NCBI GenBank assembly: GCA_049322715.1
Contig: JBMOQP010000030.1
Span: forward strand, 10,839-74,838
DNA: 64,000 nt
Reading direction: 5' to 3'
Source: Thiofaba sp049322715
Lineage (GTDB): Bacteria; Pseudomonadota; Gammaproteobacteria; Halothiobacillales; Halothiobacillaceae
The notes below the pieces were generated by a model. That model saw only the letters and a list, made by a program, of their open reading frames with translations. It did no database searches and was not told the DNA's origin. Positions 8,495 through 16,180 of the stretch are shown here, in pieces; within the stretch, counting starts at the first letter, position 1; the number at the start of each line of letters is the position of its first letter. Made by a program: the position numbers and the translations under genes.

Positions 8495-9095
8495 GATCGC
8501 TACCTTTTGCGGAGATGTGTTCGCTGAACCAGGTTTCCAGGATGACCGCGGCGGCGCCGGCGTCGACCGCGGTGGCACGCTTGTCGAAGCCGAGGCGCTG
8601 GCCTCCTCCATCCATGGAGGAGGGCCGGCGGCCTCGCCTGTCGGCGATCCCCGATTCGCTCCGGGCGAATCGGTCGCTCGCCTCGAAGCTGGATAGGCGC
8701 TCATCGACGGTCTCGACCCGCAGGCCGAAGCGGCCGTGCAACTGGCGCGCGAAACGCTCGGCCTGCGGGGTGACAGGGTAGTCGCTGCCGTCGTCGCGGC
8801 GCGGCACGCCGACCACCACGCCCTCTGGGCGCCATTCGCGCAGCACGCGCTCGATGGCCGGCCAGTCCGGCTGGCCGCGGTTCTTGGTCGGTAGTACGAC
8901 CAGCGGCCGGGCAGTGCCGGTCACCGCCTGGCCGACCGCAACGCCGATGCGTCGCTCGCCGAAGTCGAAGCCCAGCCAGAGAGCCGCGGCTGGACACATC
9001 CCTGTGTCTCGCCCTTCAGGGAACGCTGAACGCGAAGCTGGCGCAAGCCCGCGTTCCATCGTCGTTCCCGACGACGATTTTGTCGGGGCCGTCAC
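8481..9095 (-). CDS. ruvX: RuvX/YqgF Holliday-junction resolvase-like protein with two palindromic inserts
   Basis: The core matches YqgF: LGFDFGERRIGVAVGQ, GVVVGVPRRDDGS, VETVDERLSSFEA and AVDAGAAAVILETW. The family takes part in 16S rRNA 5'-end processing and/or junction resolution. Usual length is about 140-150 residues; this reading gives 204. The excess has two sources, both palindromic repeat DNA read in frame: about 35 residues at the N-terminus (8991-9080) and about 25 residues (8602-8672) between the VDERLSSFEA motif and the final helix. The GTG at 9095 overlaps the algH stop as GTGA; an ATG at 8999 would skip the first insert. Confidence 0.88.
   Translation of the reverse strand: MTAPTKSSSGTTMERGLAPASRSAFPEGRDTGMCPAAALWLGFDFGERRIGVAVGQAVTGTARPLVVLPTKNRGQPDWPAIERVLREWRPEGVVVGVPRRDDGSDYPVTPQAERFARQLHGRFGLRVETVDERLSSFEASDRFARSESGIADRRGRRPSSMDGGGQRLGFDKRATAVDAGAAAVILETWFSEHISAKGSDHAES
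8602..8672 (+). repeat. triple-hairpin palindromic element inside ruvX
   Basis: Three hairpins in order: CCTCCTCCA-TCCA-TGGAGGAGG, TCGCC-TGTC-GGCGA, and CGATTCGC-TCCGG-GCGAATCG. The architecture equals that of the 73-bp copies in chpA, but all stems differ while still pairing. On the ruvX strand it is read through without a stop and adds a loop to RuvX before its C-terminal helix. Confidence 0.75.
8991..9080 (-). repeat. composite palindromic element at the ruvX N-terminus
   Basis: Contains GACACA-TCCC-TGTGTC, an outer stem GGAACGC/GCGTTCC enclosing CTGAACGCG and GGCGCAAGCC, and GTCGT-TCCCG-ACGAC. Related blocks occur at 18340-18505 and around 32440-32490. It lies between the GTG start overlapping algH and the conserved LGFDFG motif of RuvX. 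Confidence 0.6.
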
Positions 9096-9661
9096 GCGTG
9101 ACCGGCCTGCGAGGTCAGCAGGTTGAGATCCACGCCGAGCTGGCTGGCGGCGGCCTGCCAACGCTGTTCCGCAGGGACGTCGAACAGGATGTGGGTGGAG
9201 GCCGGCGTGCTCAGCCAGGCGTTGTCGCGCATTTCCTGCTCGAGCTGGCCCGCGCCCCAGCCGGCGAAGCCGAGCGCGACCAAGCGCTTGGCGGGTCCTG
9301 CGCCGTGGCCGATGGCCTGCAGGATGTCGCGCGAGGTGGTCAGGCCGATGTCGTCCGGCAGGTTGAGAGTGCTGTCCCACGGCCCTTGCGGGCTGTGCAG
9401 GACGAAGCCGCGCTCGAGCGAGACCGGGCCGCCGAAGTGCACCGGCTGGTCCTTGATCTCGTCCGTCTCGGGCATGATGCCGAGGTGGTCGAGGATGTCG
9501 CCGAGGGTGATCTCGATCGGCCGGTTGATGACAATGCCCATCGCTCCATCGTCGTTGTGCTCGCAGATGTAGGTGACCGTCTGGGCAAAGTTCGGGTCAC
9601 CCATCTGCGGCATGGCGATGAGGAAATGGTGCTTGAGTGAGGTCGTCTCGTCCATGCGCAT
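9092..9661 (-). CDS. algH: AlgH/YqgE family protein (UPF0301)
   Basis: The 189-residue protein matches AlgH over its length: LKHHFLIAMPQMGDPNFAQT at the N-terminus, GAMGIVINRP, FGGPVSLERGFVLH, GFAGWGAGQLEQE and LLTSQAGHA at the end. AlgH was named for an effect on alginate regulation in Pseudomonas; its biochemical function is unsettled. It heads the algH-ruvX-pyrR-pyrB-pyrC' operon, and its stop overlaps the ruvX GTG. The ATG at 9661 or the one two codons later fits; the longer in-frame reading begins in repeat DNA and is not used. Confidence 0.92.
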   Translation of the reverse strand: MRMDETTSLKHHFLIAMPQMGDPNFAQTVTYICEHNDDGAMGIVINRPIEITLGDILDHLGIMPETDEIKDQPVHFGGPVSLERGFVLHSPQGPWDSTLNLPDDIGLTTSRDILQAIGHGAGPAKRLVALGFAGWGAGQLEQEMRDNAWLSTPASTHILFDVPAEQRWQAAASQLGVDLNLLTSQAGHA

Positions 9662-9699
9662 AGTATCGGGCGATGGGTGGGCCAGGGGCAAGCTTGTCC

Positions 9700-9860
9700 T
9701 GAGCAACGCTGCCGGGCTCTCGAGAGCCGCTCTCGACAGCCGCACCCCGAAGGGGCTAGGCCATGGATGGCCGATGGGCTGGAGAGGAGGGACTTACCCC
9801 GATGGGCCATCGGGAGCCCGACGGATCGGTGAATCCAGGGATGGATTCAGCAGCAAAGTC
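9700..9860. repeat. palindromic element cluster between algH and tonB
   Basis: Holds GGGCTC-TCGA-GAGCC, GGCCA-TGGA-TGGCC, CCGATGGGCCATCGG and GAATCCA-GGGA-TGGATTC in series, with GGAGAGGAGGGAC between. The same modules recur at 2026-2147, 18340-18505 and 52186-52256. It fills the upstream region of algH and the downstream region of tonB. Confidence 0.7.
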
Positions 9861-9871
9861 GAAGGAGGGGT

Positions 9872-10813
9872 TCAGCGCGTGTCCAGCCCGCGCCCCGCGT
9901 CGAACACCCAGGTGCGGATGATGGTCAGCTGGTCGTACTTCATGCGCAGGTCGGAGGGAAAGGGGGCGAAGGGCGAGGCGAGACGGACGATGTCCTGCGC
10001 GGCCTGGTCGAGCACGGGCTCGCCCGAGGACTGGCGTACGCGCATGGTCTGCACCCGGCCTTGGTCGTCCAGGCCCACTTCGAGGATCAGCCGCCCGCTC
10101 AGCTTCTTCCGGCGGGCCTCGTCCGGGAAGTTGAGGTTGCCGACGCGCTCGACCTTCTCCACCCAGGCGCGCAGGTAGGCGGCTTCCGGGCCGTAGGTCG
10201 TGTTGGCGGTGAGCACCGTGCTGCGCGCGGCGATGTCGTCGCGCAGGCTCTGCTCGAGGATGTCGGTGCGCAGGCGGTTCATCTGCAGGCTGCGCTCGGC
10301 GAGGGTCTGTGCGGGGGCGGCCTGCGGCTGGGGGGGCGGAGGTCGCACGGTCTCCGCCTTACCACCGCTGCCGGGCTCTCGGGAGCCCGATGGATCGGTG
10401 GATCCAGGGATGGATTCAGCCGGGGCGGGGCCGTCGACCTTGCCCTGGGCAGGCTTCGGCCTGACTGGCGTGGCCCTGGGCGCTGGGGGCGGCACGGGAG
10501 CGGTCTCTTTCACCACGCTCGGGACTGGCTCGGGCGGGGGCGAGGTCTCGGGGGCGCGGGTCTCTTCGGCCCGCTGGTTGGCCTCGGCCACCATGTCGGG
10601 CCGCTCCGGCGGGCGTTCGTCGGGGTGCGGGGTCAGGTCGATCTGCAGTACCGGAAGGTGCGCTGGCAGGGGTTCCTGCAGCGGCACGTGCGCGTGCAGG
10701 AAAAGGACGATCACGAACAGGTGGAGCAGCACGGCCACCGCCATGGCCAGGCCGAGGGACAGGCGGCGGGGGGGGGGGGGGGACCAGGCGGGGGTGAAGC
10801 TCATGAATGCCAT
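9872..10813 (-). CDS. tonB: TonB-family energy transducer with a C15 tract and a palindromic insert
   Basis: The 313-residue protein has one N-terminal membrane helix (LAMAVAVLLHLFVIVLFL), a long proline-rich periplasmic linker (residues about 45-170) and a C-terminal TonB domain (VGNLNFPDEARRKKLSGRLI, VLDQAAQDIVRLASPFAPFP). TonB couples the proton gradient to outer-membrane transporters; ExbB/ExbD are not in view. The linker contains an in-frame palindromic element (10371-10422; AESIPGSTDPSGSREPGSG). Codons 12-16 lie in an unbroken run of 15 C, a site where slippage would shift the frame. It follows apbE after 87 bp. Confidence 0.9.
   Translation of the reverse strand: MAFMSFTPAWSPPPPRRLSLGLAMAVAVLLHLFVIVLFLHAHVPLQEPLPAHLPVLQIDLTPHPDERPPERPDMVAEANQRAEETRAPETSPPPEPVPSVVKETAPVPPPAPRATPVRPKPAQGKVDGPAPAESIPGSTDPSGSREPGSGGKAETVRPPPPQPQAAPAQTLAERSLQMNRLRTDILEQSLRDDIAARSTVLTANTTYGPEAAYLRAWVEKVERVGNLNFPDEARRKKLSGRLILEVGLDDQGRVQTMRVRQSSGEPVLDQAAQDIVRLASPFAPFPSDLRMKYDQLTIIRTWVFDAGRGLDTR
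10371..10422. repeat. palindromic element inside tonB
   Basis: GGGCTC-TCGG-GAGCCC is followed by a GGATCCA-GGGA-TGGATTC hairpin. It sits in the low-complexity proline linker of TonB and is read in frame on the minus strand. Confidence 0.65.
10768..10782 (-). repeat. homopolymer: 15 consecutive C in the tonB coding strand
   Basis: An uninterrupted run of 15 G on the plus strand (C on the coding strand) encodes part of SPPPP just before the membrane anchor of TonB. Runs this long are prone to polymerase slippage, and a change of one or two bases would truncate TonB. Confidence 0.9.
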
Positions 10814-10900
10814 TAAACCCGAATTGCTCCCCGCCCATCCACTGCAGGTCGCCGGCCTGATCGTGCCAGGGCGTCCGTTCGGCTGGTCGCCTGATTTGCC

Positions 10901-12127
10901 TCAGGCCCGATGCTGCAGGATGTGCAGCGGACGGTCGTTGCGCGCGAGCCGGAGCGCGTCGGCCATGGTGGGCGTGGCGTGCAGGTCGCCGTGCTCGTCC
11001 ACCAGCAGGACGCGATCCAGTCCCATGCGCTGGACCAGAGCGGGGGCATCGGCCAGTCCGGTGGCGAGCAGTCCGGTGGTCGCGGCGTTGGCGAGCAGGG
11101 CATCCGGAGCGATCACGGTCGCCCCGACCACGCCGCGCGGTGGTCGGCCTTCCATGGCCGCCCCCCTTCGGGCTCGCCCCGCGGCGATCCCCGATTCGCT
11201 CCCTGCGAATCGGAAGGGCCAGCCGCTGCGCGGGTCGATGATGTGGTTGTAGCTGACGCCCTTGTGGGTGAAGCGCTTGCGATAGCTGCCGGAGGTGAAG
11301 ACGGCCAGGTCGCCGCTGATGTCCAGCCAGCCCAGCGGCCCTTCGGTGAACGGGTCTTGGATGGCGACCCGCCAGGGGCGGCGGTCGGGCTGTCCCATCA
11401 CCAGCAGGTCGCCGCTGGCGTCGATCAGAGCGTCGGTCACGCCGAGCTCGGCGAGGCGATGGGCGGCAAGTTCGGCGGCCCAGCCCTCGGCCATGGCGTT
11501 GAAATCGAGCAGGACATGCGTGTTGCGGCAGCGTATCCGGTCGCCGTCGATCTCAAGATCGCTCATGCGCGGCGGCGGGGTCATCAGGCGGTCGATCTCG
11601 GCCTGGGGCGGGGGCTCGCGTTCCTGGTTGGGCTGGCCGGAGTGAAACCCCCACAGCTTGACGAGGGCTCCCACGGCGGGGGAGAAGGCGCCTCCGCTGG
11701 CGGCTTCCAGTTCACGTCCGCGCTCGATGATGCCGCGCAGGCGGGCGTCGAGCGGCGTCCAGTCGCCCGAGGCCAGGGCGGCATTCAGCCGGGTCAGGGG
11801 GGAGTCCTGCCATGGGTGCAGCACGGCGTATTCGCGTTTGAAGATCGCTTCGGCCTCGCTCAACGCTGCCGTGATGGCGACGGGCGCAGTGTCGGGCAGG
11901 CTGAGTTGGGTGAGCATGCCGTAAAGCAGGAAACCCTCGGTCTGGATGCGCGGCTGGCGCGCGCAGCCGGTCAGCGTGGCCAGCGTGGCCAGCGCGAGCA
12001 GGCCGAGGGCCCTGCGGCGGCTGAATCCATCCATGGATTCAGCCCTTCGGGTGTCGCTGTGCGACCCAGTGCTTCTCCCGGCAGCGTTGTTGCTGATCTG
12101 GTCGCGAGCCATGCGTGCGCGTCTCAT
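10901..12127 (-). CDS. apbE: ApbE-like FAD:protein FMN transferase (lipoprotein) with two palindromic inserts
   Basis: The 408-residue reading contains the ApbE core: DFNAMAEGWAAE, DALIDASGDLLVMG, HKGVSYNHIIDPRSGWP and TVIAPDALLANAATTGLL. ApbE transfers FMN from FAD to threonine of periplasmic flavoproteins. A lipoprotein signal RRRALGLLALATLATLTGC precedes the core. The ATG at 12127 overlaps the gshB stop (ATGA); repeat DNA (12019-12091) then lies ahead of the signal, so initiation at an ATG inside the repeat (12034, MDGFSRRRALG) would give a more normal lipoprotein start. A second element (11143-11213) splits HIIDPRSGWP from TVIAPD, normally almost adjacent. Confidence 0.87.
   Translation of the reverse strand: MRRARMARDQISNNAAGRSTGSHSDTRRAESMDGFSRRRALGLLALATLATLTGCARQPRIQTEGFLLYGMLTQLSLPDTAPVAITAALSEAEAIFKREYAVLHPWQDSPLTRLNAALASGDWTPLDARLRGIIERGRELEAASGGAFSPAVGALVKLWGFHSGQPNQEREPPPQAEIDRLMTPPPRMSDLEIDGDRIRCRNTHVLLDFNAMAEGWAAELAAHRLAELGVTDALIDASGDLLVMGQPDRRPWRVAIQDPFTEGPLGWLDISGDLAVFTSGSYRKRFTHKGVSYNHIIDPRSGWPFRFAGSESGIAAGRARRGAAMEGRPPRGVVGATVIAPDALLANAATTGLLATGLADAPALVQRMGLDRVLLVDEHGDLHATPTMADALRLARNDRPLHILQHRA
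11143..11213 (+). repeat. triple-hairpin palindromic element inside apbE
   Basis: CGGCC-TTCCAT-GGCCG, then TCGCC-CCGC-GGCGA, then CGATTCGC-TCCCT-GCGAATCG. The third hairpin shares its stem with the ruvX copy but has a different loop (TCCCT against TCCGG). Read in frame on the minus strand it adds about 24 residues between two conserved ApbE motifs. Confidence 0.75.
12019..12091 (+). repeat. 73-bp triple-hairpin palindromic element at the apbE N-terminus
   Basis: Same length and order as the chpA copies. The first stem reads GGCTGAATCC/GGATTCAGCC where chpA has GGCGGAATCC/GGATTCCGCC, a matched G-C to T-A change. The second hairpin is GTCGC-TGT-GCGAC; the third is degenerate. It supplies an ATG in frame just before the lipoprotein signal. 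Confidence 0.8.
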
Positions 12128-13080
12128 GCGTCCCGGTGGCGAGCCAGGGCATCCAGCAGCTCGCCGGCGATGTCGAGCCCGTAGCAGGCGTCCAGCTCGC
12201 GGATGCAGGTGGGGCTGGTCACGTTGATCTCGGTGACGTATTCGCCGATCACGTCGAGGCCGACGAAGTGCAGGCCCATCGCGCGGAGGGTGGGGCCGAT
12301 CCGGGCGCACAGCCAGCGGTCGCGCGCGGTCAGTTCTACGCCGACGCCGCGCCCCCCCGCGGCAAGGTTGGCGCGGAACTCACCGCTCGGCGGGATGCGT
12401 GCCAGGGCGTAGGGCACCGGCTCGCCGTCGATCAGCAGGATGCGCTTGTCGCCCTGGGTCACGGCGGGCAGGAACTTCTGCGCCATGATCCATTGCTGGC
12501 CACCTTGGGTCAGCAGCTCGACGGCGGTGCGCAGGTTCATGTCGCCGCGCGCGAGGCGGAACACCCCCTGGCCGCCCATCACGTCGAGCGGCTTGAGGAC
12601 GATCTCGCCGTGTGTATCGAGGAAGGCGCGGATGTCCTCCTCGCGGCTGCTGACCAGTGTGGGCGGGATGCAGTCGGGAAAATGGGTGGCGAACAGCTTC
12701 TCGTTGACCGCCTGCAGGGCCGCAGGGCGGTTGGCGACCAGCGCGCCGTCGCGCTCCGCGAGGGCGAGGATCTGTGTGGCGTGCAGGTAGCGCGCATCGA
12801 ACGGCGGGTCCTGGCGCATCAGCAGGATGTCCAGCTCGCCGAGGGGCATCGCGCGCGGCTCGCCGAGGGTGAACCAGTCGCTGGTGTTGTCGCGTACCTC
12901 GACTGGGCGAGCGTGACCGAAGGCGTGGCCGTCGCGCAAGGACAGGTCGCCCAGTTCGAGATACCAGCACTCCCAGCCGCGCCTCTGCGCGGCCAGCAGC
13001 ATGGCGAAGCTGGAATCCTTGTGGGGCTTGATGGAGCCGATCGGGTCCATCACCACGCCGAGTTTGATGGCGGACGTCAT
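12124..13080 (-). CDS. gshB: glutathione synthetase
   Basis: The 318-residue ATP-grasp enzyme joins gamma-glutamylcysteine and glycine. Recognisable are LGVVMDPIGSIKPHKDSSFAM at the N-terminus, LLMRQDPPFDARYLHAT, GEIVLKPLDVMGGQGVFRL (ATP-grasp) and VTSPTCIRELD near the end, all typical of bacterial GshB. Length is normal and no palindromic insert is present. It overlaps gshA by four bases upstream and apbE by four bases downstream, so gshA-gshB-apbE form one coupled operon. Confidence 0.96.
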   Translation of the reverse strand: MTSAIKLGVVMDPIGSIKPHKDSSFAMLLAAQRRGWECWYLELGDLSLRDGHAFGHARPVEVRDNTSDWFTLGEPRAMPLGELDILLMRQDPPFDARYLHATQILALAERDGALVANRPAALQAVNEKLFATHFPDCIPPTLVSSREEDIRAFLDTHGEIVLKPLDVMGGQGVFRLARGDMNLRTAVELLTQGGQQWIMAQKFLPAVTQGDKRILLIDGEPVPYALARIPPSGEFRANLAAGGRGVGVELTARDRWLCARIGPTLRAMGLHFVGLDVIGEYVTEINVTSPTCIRELDACYGLDIAGELLDALARHRDA

Positions 13081-14450
13081 CCCCGGGCTTCCTGAATGCC
13101 GCCGCCTGGAGCGGCGGTGGAGCGCGCCGCGCTCCCCGAAGGGCTGAATCCATGGAGGGATTCAGCCGCGCGGACCTCGGCCTGTTCGCGCGCCGCCGCC
13201 AGCAGGGCAAGGCGGGCGATCACGCCGTAGGCATAGAAGCGGTTGGGCGGGGCATCCGGGGCCTGCTGGCAGTCGGGGGTGGTGCAGGATTCGTCGAAGG
13301 CGAGCGGCATGAAGTGTGCGCCGGGGGCGTTCAGGTTCTCGTCGTCGCCCCGCTGGGTGTGCACGCGGTAGAAGCCCCCGACGACGAAGCGGTCGATCAT
13401 GTACACCACCGGTTCGGCGACCGCGCCGGCGATGTTCTCGAAGGTGTAGACCCCCTCCTGCACGATCACGCGCGAGATGCCGAGTCCCTCCTTGCTCGCC
13501 GCCATGCGGGTGCGCTCCTTGCGGTTGAGGTTGCGCACCTCGTCCACCGACCGGGCCATCATCACGCCCATGCCGTAGGTGCCGGAGTCGGCCTTGATCA
13601 CCACGAACGGCTCGCGATCGATGCCGTACTCGTCATATTTCGCCTTGATACGCCGGAGAAGGCCGTCCACGCGCTCGGCCAGGCAGTCCTCGCCCTCGCG
13701 CTTCATGAAGTCGATCTCGCCGCAATCGTCGAACAACGGGTTGATCAGCCAGGGGTCGATATCGGCCATGGAGGCGAACTCGCGCGCCACGGCGTCGTAG
13801 TGGCGGAAATGGGTGGATTTCTTGCGTCTCCACCAGCCGAGGCCGAGCGGCGGGATGAGCGTCTGCTCCAGGTCCTCCAGGATGGCCGGCACGCCGGCGG
13901 AGAGGTCGTTGTTGAGCACCACCGCGCAGGGCGAGAACCCACCCGCCTCGACGCGGCGGCCCTTGCGCTCCAGCGGCAGCAGGGTCAGCTTGCGGCCGGA
14001 CGGCAGGTCGACGGTCATCGGTTCGGACTGCTCCTCGATCAGCGAACCTACGCGCACCTCGAAGCCGGCCTGCTCGGCCAGGTCACGCAGGGTGGCCACG
14101 TTCTCCAGATAGTAGAGGTTGCGGGTATGGCGCTCGGGCAACAGCAGCAGGCCACGCGCCTTGGGACAGAGGTGCTCCATCGCCGTTTGCAGGGCGTGGA
14201 TGCATAGCGGGGCAAAGGCCGGGTTGAGGTTGTTGAAACCGGCCGGGAACAGGTTGGTGTCCACCGGGGCAAGCTTGAATCCCGCGTTGCGCAGGTCGAC
14301 CGAGCAGTAGAACGGCGCGGGGGTGTCGAGGAAAGCCTGCCGCAGCCAGGTCTCGATCGCGGTCTGGCGGTCCAGCAGGTGGGACTCGATCTCCTGCAGC
14401 GGGCCCTGGTGGGCGGTGGTCAGGAACGGGACGGCATCAAGCAGCGGCAT
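13077..14450 (-). CDS. gshA: glutamate-cysteine ligase, proteobacterial GshA type, with repeat-derived C-terminus
   Basis: A 457-residue enzyme of the GshA family found in beta- and gammaproteobacteria and acidithiobacilli, unrelated in sequence to E. coli GshA. Features: CSVDLRNAGFKLAPVDTNLF, FNNLNP, VIKADSGTYGMGVM and GGFYRVHTQRGDDENLNAPG. It makes gamma-glutamylcysteine and sits directly upstream of gshB (ATGA overlap). The last 30 residues (from about AAESLHGFSP) are translated palindromic repeat (13099-13167), so the stop codon shared with the gshB start is reached only after reading through the element. Confidence 0.9.
   Translation of the reverse strand: MPLLDAVPFLTTAHQGPLQEIESHLLDRQTAIETWLRQAFLDTPAPFYCSVDLRNAGFKLAPVDTNLFPAGFNNLNPAFAPLCIHALQTAMEHLCPKARGLLLLPERHTRNLYYLENVATLRDLAEQAGFEVRVGSLIEEQSEPMTVDLPSGRKLTLLPLERKGRRVEAGGFSPCAVVLNNDLSAGVPAILEDLEQTLIPPLGLGWWRRKKSTHFRHYDAVAREFASMADIDPWLINPLFDDCGEIDFMKREGEDCLAERVDGLLRRIKAKYDEYGIDREPFVVIKADSGTYGMGVMMARSVDEVRNLNRKERTRMAASKEGLGISRVIVQEGVYTFENIAGAVAEPVVYMIDRFVVGGFYRVHTQRGDDENLNAPGAHFMPLAFDESCTTPDCQQAPDAPPNRFYAYGVIARLALLAAAREQAEVRAAESLHGFSPSGSAARSTAAPGGGIQEARG
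13099..13167 (-). repeat. triple-hairpin palindromic element at the gshA C-terminus
   Basis: On the plus strand: CCGCCGC-CTGGA-GCGGCGG, GGAGCGC-GCC-GCGCTCC, the linker CCGAAGGG, then a GGCTGAATCC/GGATTCAGCC stem. The order is reversed relative to the chpA copies, and two of three stems are entirely different but perfectly paired. Confidence 0.75.
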
Positions 14451-14665
14451 GGTGGTCTCTCTTTTCGGCTCGGCATAGTTTAGCAGTTGGCTGTCCGGCT
14501 CCGTTCGGCTGCCTGATGGGCGGGCGCAAGGACGTCGGGCTGCCGGGCAGGCTGGCTCGCCGCTCGGAGGGGCTGATGGAAGGGCTTGGATTTGGAAAGG
14601 TATTTCGGCTAAATTCGGCGGACACGAGTAAAACCGCTCGACCGTACCGATGAGGGCCTGCTTTG

Positions 14666-15103
14666 ATGGATACGCCTGAAGCCCCGCAAGTCGCTGAGTT
14701 CAGTGGACTGAAGATCATGGTCGTGGATGACAGCAAGACCATCCGCCGCACGGCCGAGACCCTGCTGGCCAAGGCTGGGTGCATCATCGACACCGCCGTC
14801 GACGGTTTCGATGCCCTCGGCCGGATCCCGGTCTTCGAGCCGGATCTCATTTTCATCGACATCCTCATGCCGCGTCTCGACGGCTATCAGACCTGCGCGC
14901 TGATCAAGAACAACCGGCGCTTCCGGCGCACTCCCGTCATCCTCCTGTCGAGCAAGGACAGCATCTTCGACAAGGCGCGCGGCCGCATCGTCGGCGCGGA
15001 CGACTACCTGACCAAGCCCTTCACCAGCGAGGAGCTGCTCGCCGCCCTGCGCCAGCACGCGCGGCGGGCGAAGGATGTCGAAAGCCTGACACTGGCCGGA
15101 TGA
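14666..15103 (+). CDS. pilG: PilG: response regulator of the twitching-motility chemosensory system
   Basis: This 145-residue single REC-domain protein has KIMVVDDSKTIRRTAETLL at the N-terminus, the phospho-acceptor aspartate in LIFIDILMPRLDGYQ and the conserved lysine in DDYLTKPFT. There is no output domain. In Pseudomonas PilG promotes pilus extension downstream of the ChpA kinase. The ATG at 14666 follows GAGGG; a TTG one codon earlier is ignored. It is the first gene of pilG-H-I-J-chpA-chpC, and the 215 bp between it and gshA should hold the operon promoter. Confidence 0.94.
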   Translation: MDTPEAPQVAEFSGLKIMVVDDSKTIRRTAETLLAKAGCIIDTAVDGFDALGRIPVFEPDLIFIDILMPRLDGYQTCALIKNNRRFRRTPVILLSSKDSIFDKARGRIVGADDYLTKPFTSEELLAALRQHARRAKDVESLTLAG

Positions 15104-15158
15104 GTGCCGAGCCCCTTCCCTTTCATGCCCTATTGATGCCCATTGCGGAGCCCTGTTC

Positions 15159-15524
15159 ATGGCCCATGTCCTGATCGTCGACGATTCCCCCACCGAACGG
15201 CATGTCCTGCAGGGCATGCTCGAGCGCAACGGCTTCAAGGTCAGCCTGGCCACCAACGGCGAAGAGGGCGTGACCCAGGCCAAGGCCATCAGGCCCGACC
15301 TCATCCTGATGGACGTGGTCATGCCCGGCCTCAACGGCTTCCAGGCCACCCGGGAGCTGTCCCGCACGCCGGACACGGCCTCGATTCCGGTGATCATCGT
15401 GACCACCAAGGATCAGGAAACCGACCGTATCTGGGGCATGCGCCAAGGGGCCCGGGACTATCTCACCAAGCCGGTGGTGGAGTCCCAGCTCATGACGACG
15501 ATCCGCTCCTTGCTCGAGGGCTGA
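15159..15524 (+). CDS. pilH: PilH: second response regulator of the twitching-motility system
   Basis: A 121-residue stand-alone REC domain: VLIVDDSPTERHVLQGML, the phospho-acceptor in LILMDVVMPGLNGFQ and the lysine of DYLTKPVVE. In Pseudomonas PilH favours retraction or acts as a phosphate sink opposite PilG. The 55-bp gap to pilG and the three-base spacing to pilI indicate one transcript. Confidence 0.94.
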   Translation: MAHVLIVDDSPTERHVLQGMLERNGFKVSLATNGEEGVTQAKAIRPDLILMDVVMPGLNGFQATRELSRTPDTASIPVIIVTTKDQETDRIWGMRQGARDYLTKPVVESQLMTTIRSLLEG

Positions 15525-15526
15525 CC

Positions 15527-16066
15527 TTGAGCGCCGATGCCCCGGCCTTTGCCCGCCTGCGCGCGCTGGAAAGACTCGCTCTGGCCCGTGCCGCGGGTCT
15601 GCCACGGCGAGAGCCCCTGACCCGTAACTGGACCGCGCTGGCTTTCCGGCTCGGGGACGAGACTTTCGTCAGTCCGCTAGACCAGGTGGCCGAGATCCTG
15701 CCCATGCCCGCCGTCACCCGCTTGCCGCTGGCCCAGCCCTGGGTGCTGGGGGTGGCCAACCTGCGTGGTGAGCTGACGCCGATCATCGACATGATGGGGC
15801 TGCTCGGACGGGGGCGCGTATCCCCCGACCCGCGCGCCCGCGTGCTGGTGTCCAGGCGCGAGGCCTGGCCCCTCGGTCTGCTGGTCAGTGAGTCGCTGGG
15901 GCTGCGGCACTTCCAGGTTGAGGCACGGCGCCCGCTGGAACAGCCGCCGCCGGGGCTGGATGGCTATGTCCTTGAGGAAGTGGTCGAGCCCTGGCGCTCG
16001 TGGAAGATTCTCGACCTCCAGCGTCTGCTGCACGGCGAGGACGTGTTGCGTACCGCGCTCCAGTGA
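15527..16066 (+). CDS. pilI: PilI: CheW-like coupling protein
   Basis: The 179-residue protein is a CheW domain: FVSPLDQVAEILPMP, LAQPWVLGVANLRGELTPIIDM, VLVSRREAWPLGLLVSESLG. CheW proteins couple the receptor (PilJ) to the kinase (ChpA). The start is a TTG at 15527, chosen because GAGGG precedes it by six bases and it sits two bases after the pilH stop; no ATG fits before the conserved region. The length agrees with Pseudomonas PilI. Confidence 0.9.
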   Translation: MSADAPAFARLRALERLALARAAGLPRREPLTRNWTALAFRLGDETFVSPLDQVAEILPMPAVTRLPLAQPWVLGVANLRGELTPIIDMMGLLGRGRVSPDPRARVLVSRREAWPLGLLVSESLGLRHFQVEARRPLEQPPPGLDGYVLEEVVEPWRSWKILDLQRLLHGEDVLRTALQ

Positions 16067-16180
16067 ATCCCGGCGAGGCGCGGAACGAAGCTTTTTCGGC
16101 GTCCTGCCCGGCGGTCCGGGCAGATGCGGCAAATTCTGAAACGACAACTGATGCGTTGAATCATCAAAGAGGAAACACGC

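Noticed and set aside
7982..8704. N-terminally extended PyrR of 240 residues
   Set aside because: The extra 70 residues are ruvX antiframe and repeat DNA; the family starts at MQNHDVEAL with a ribosome site.
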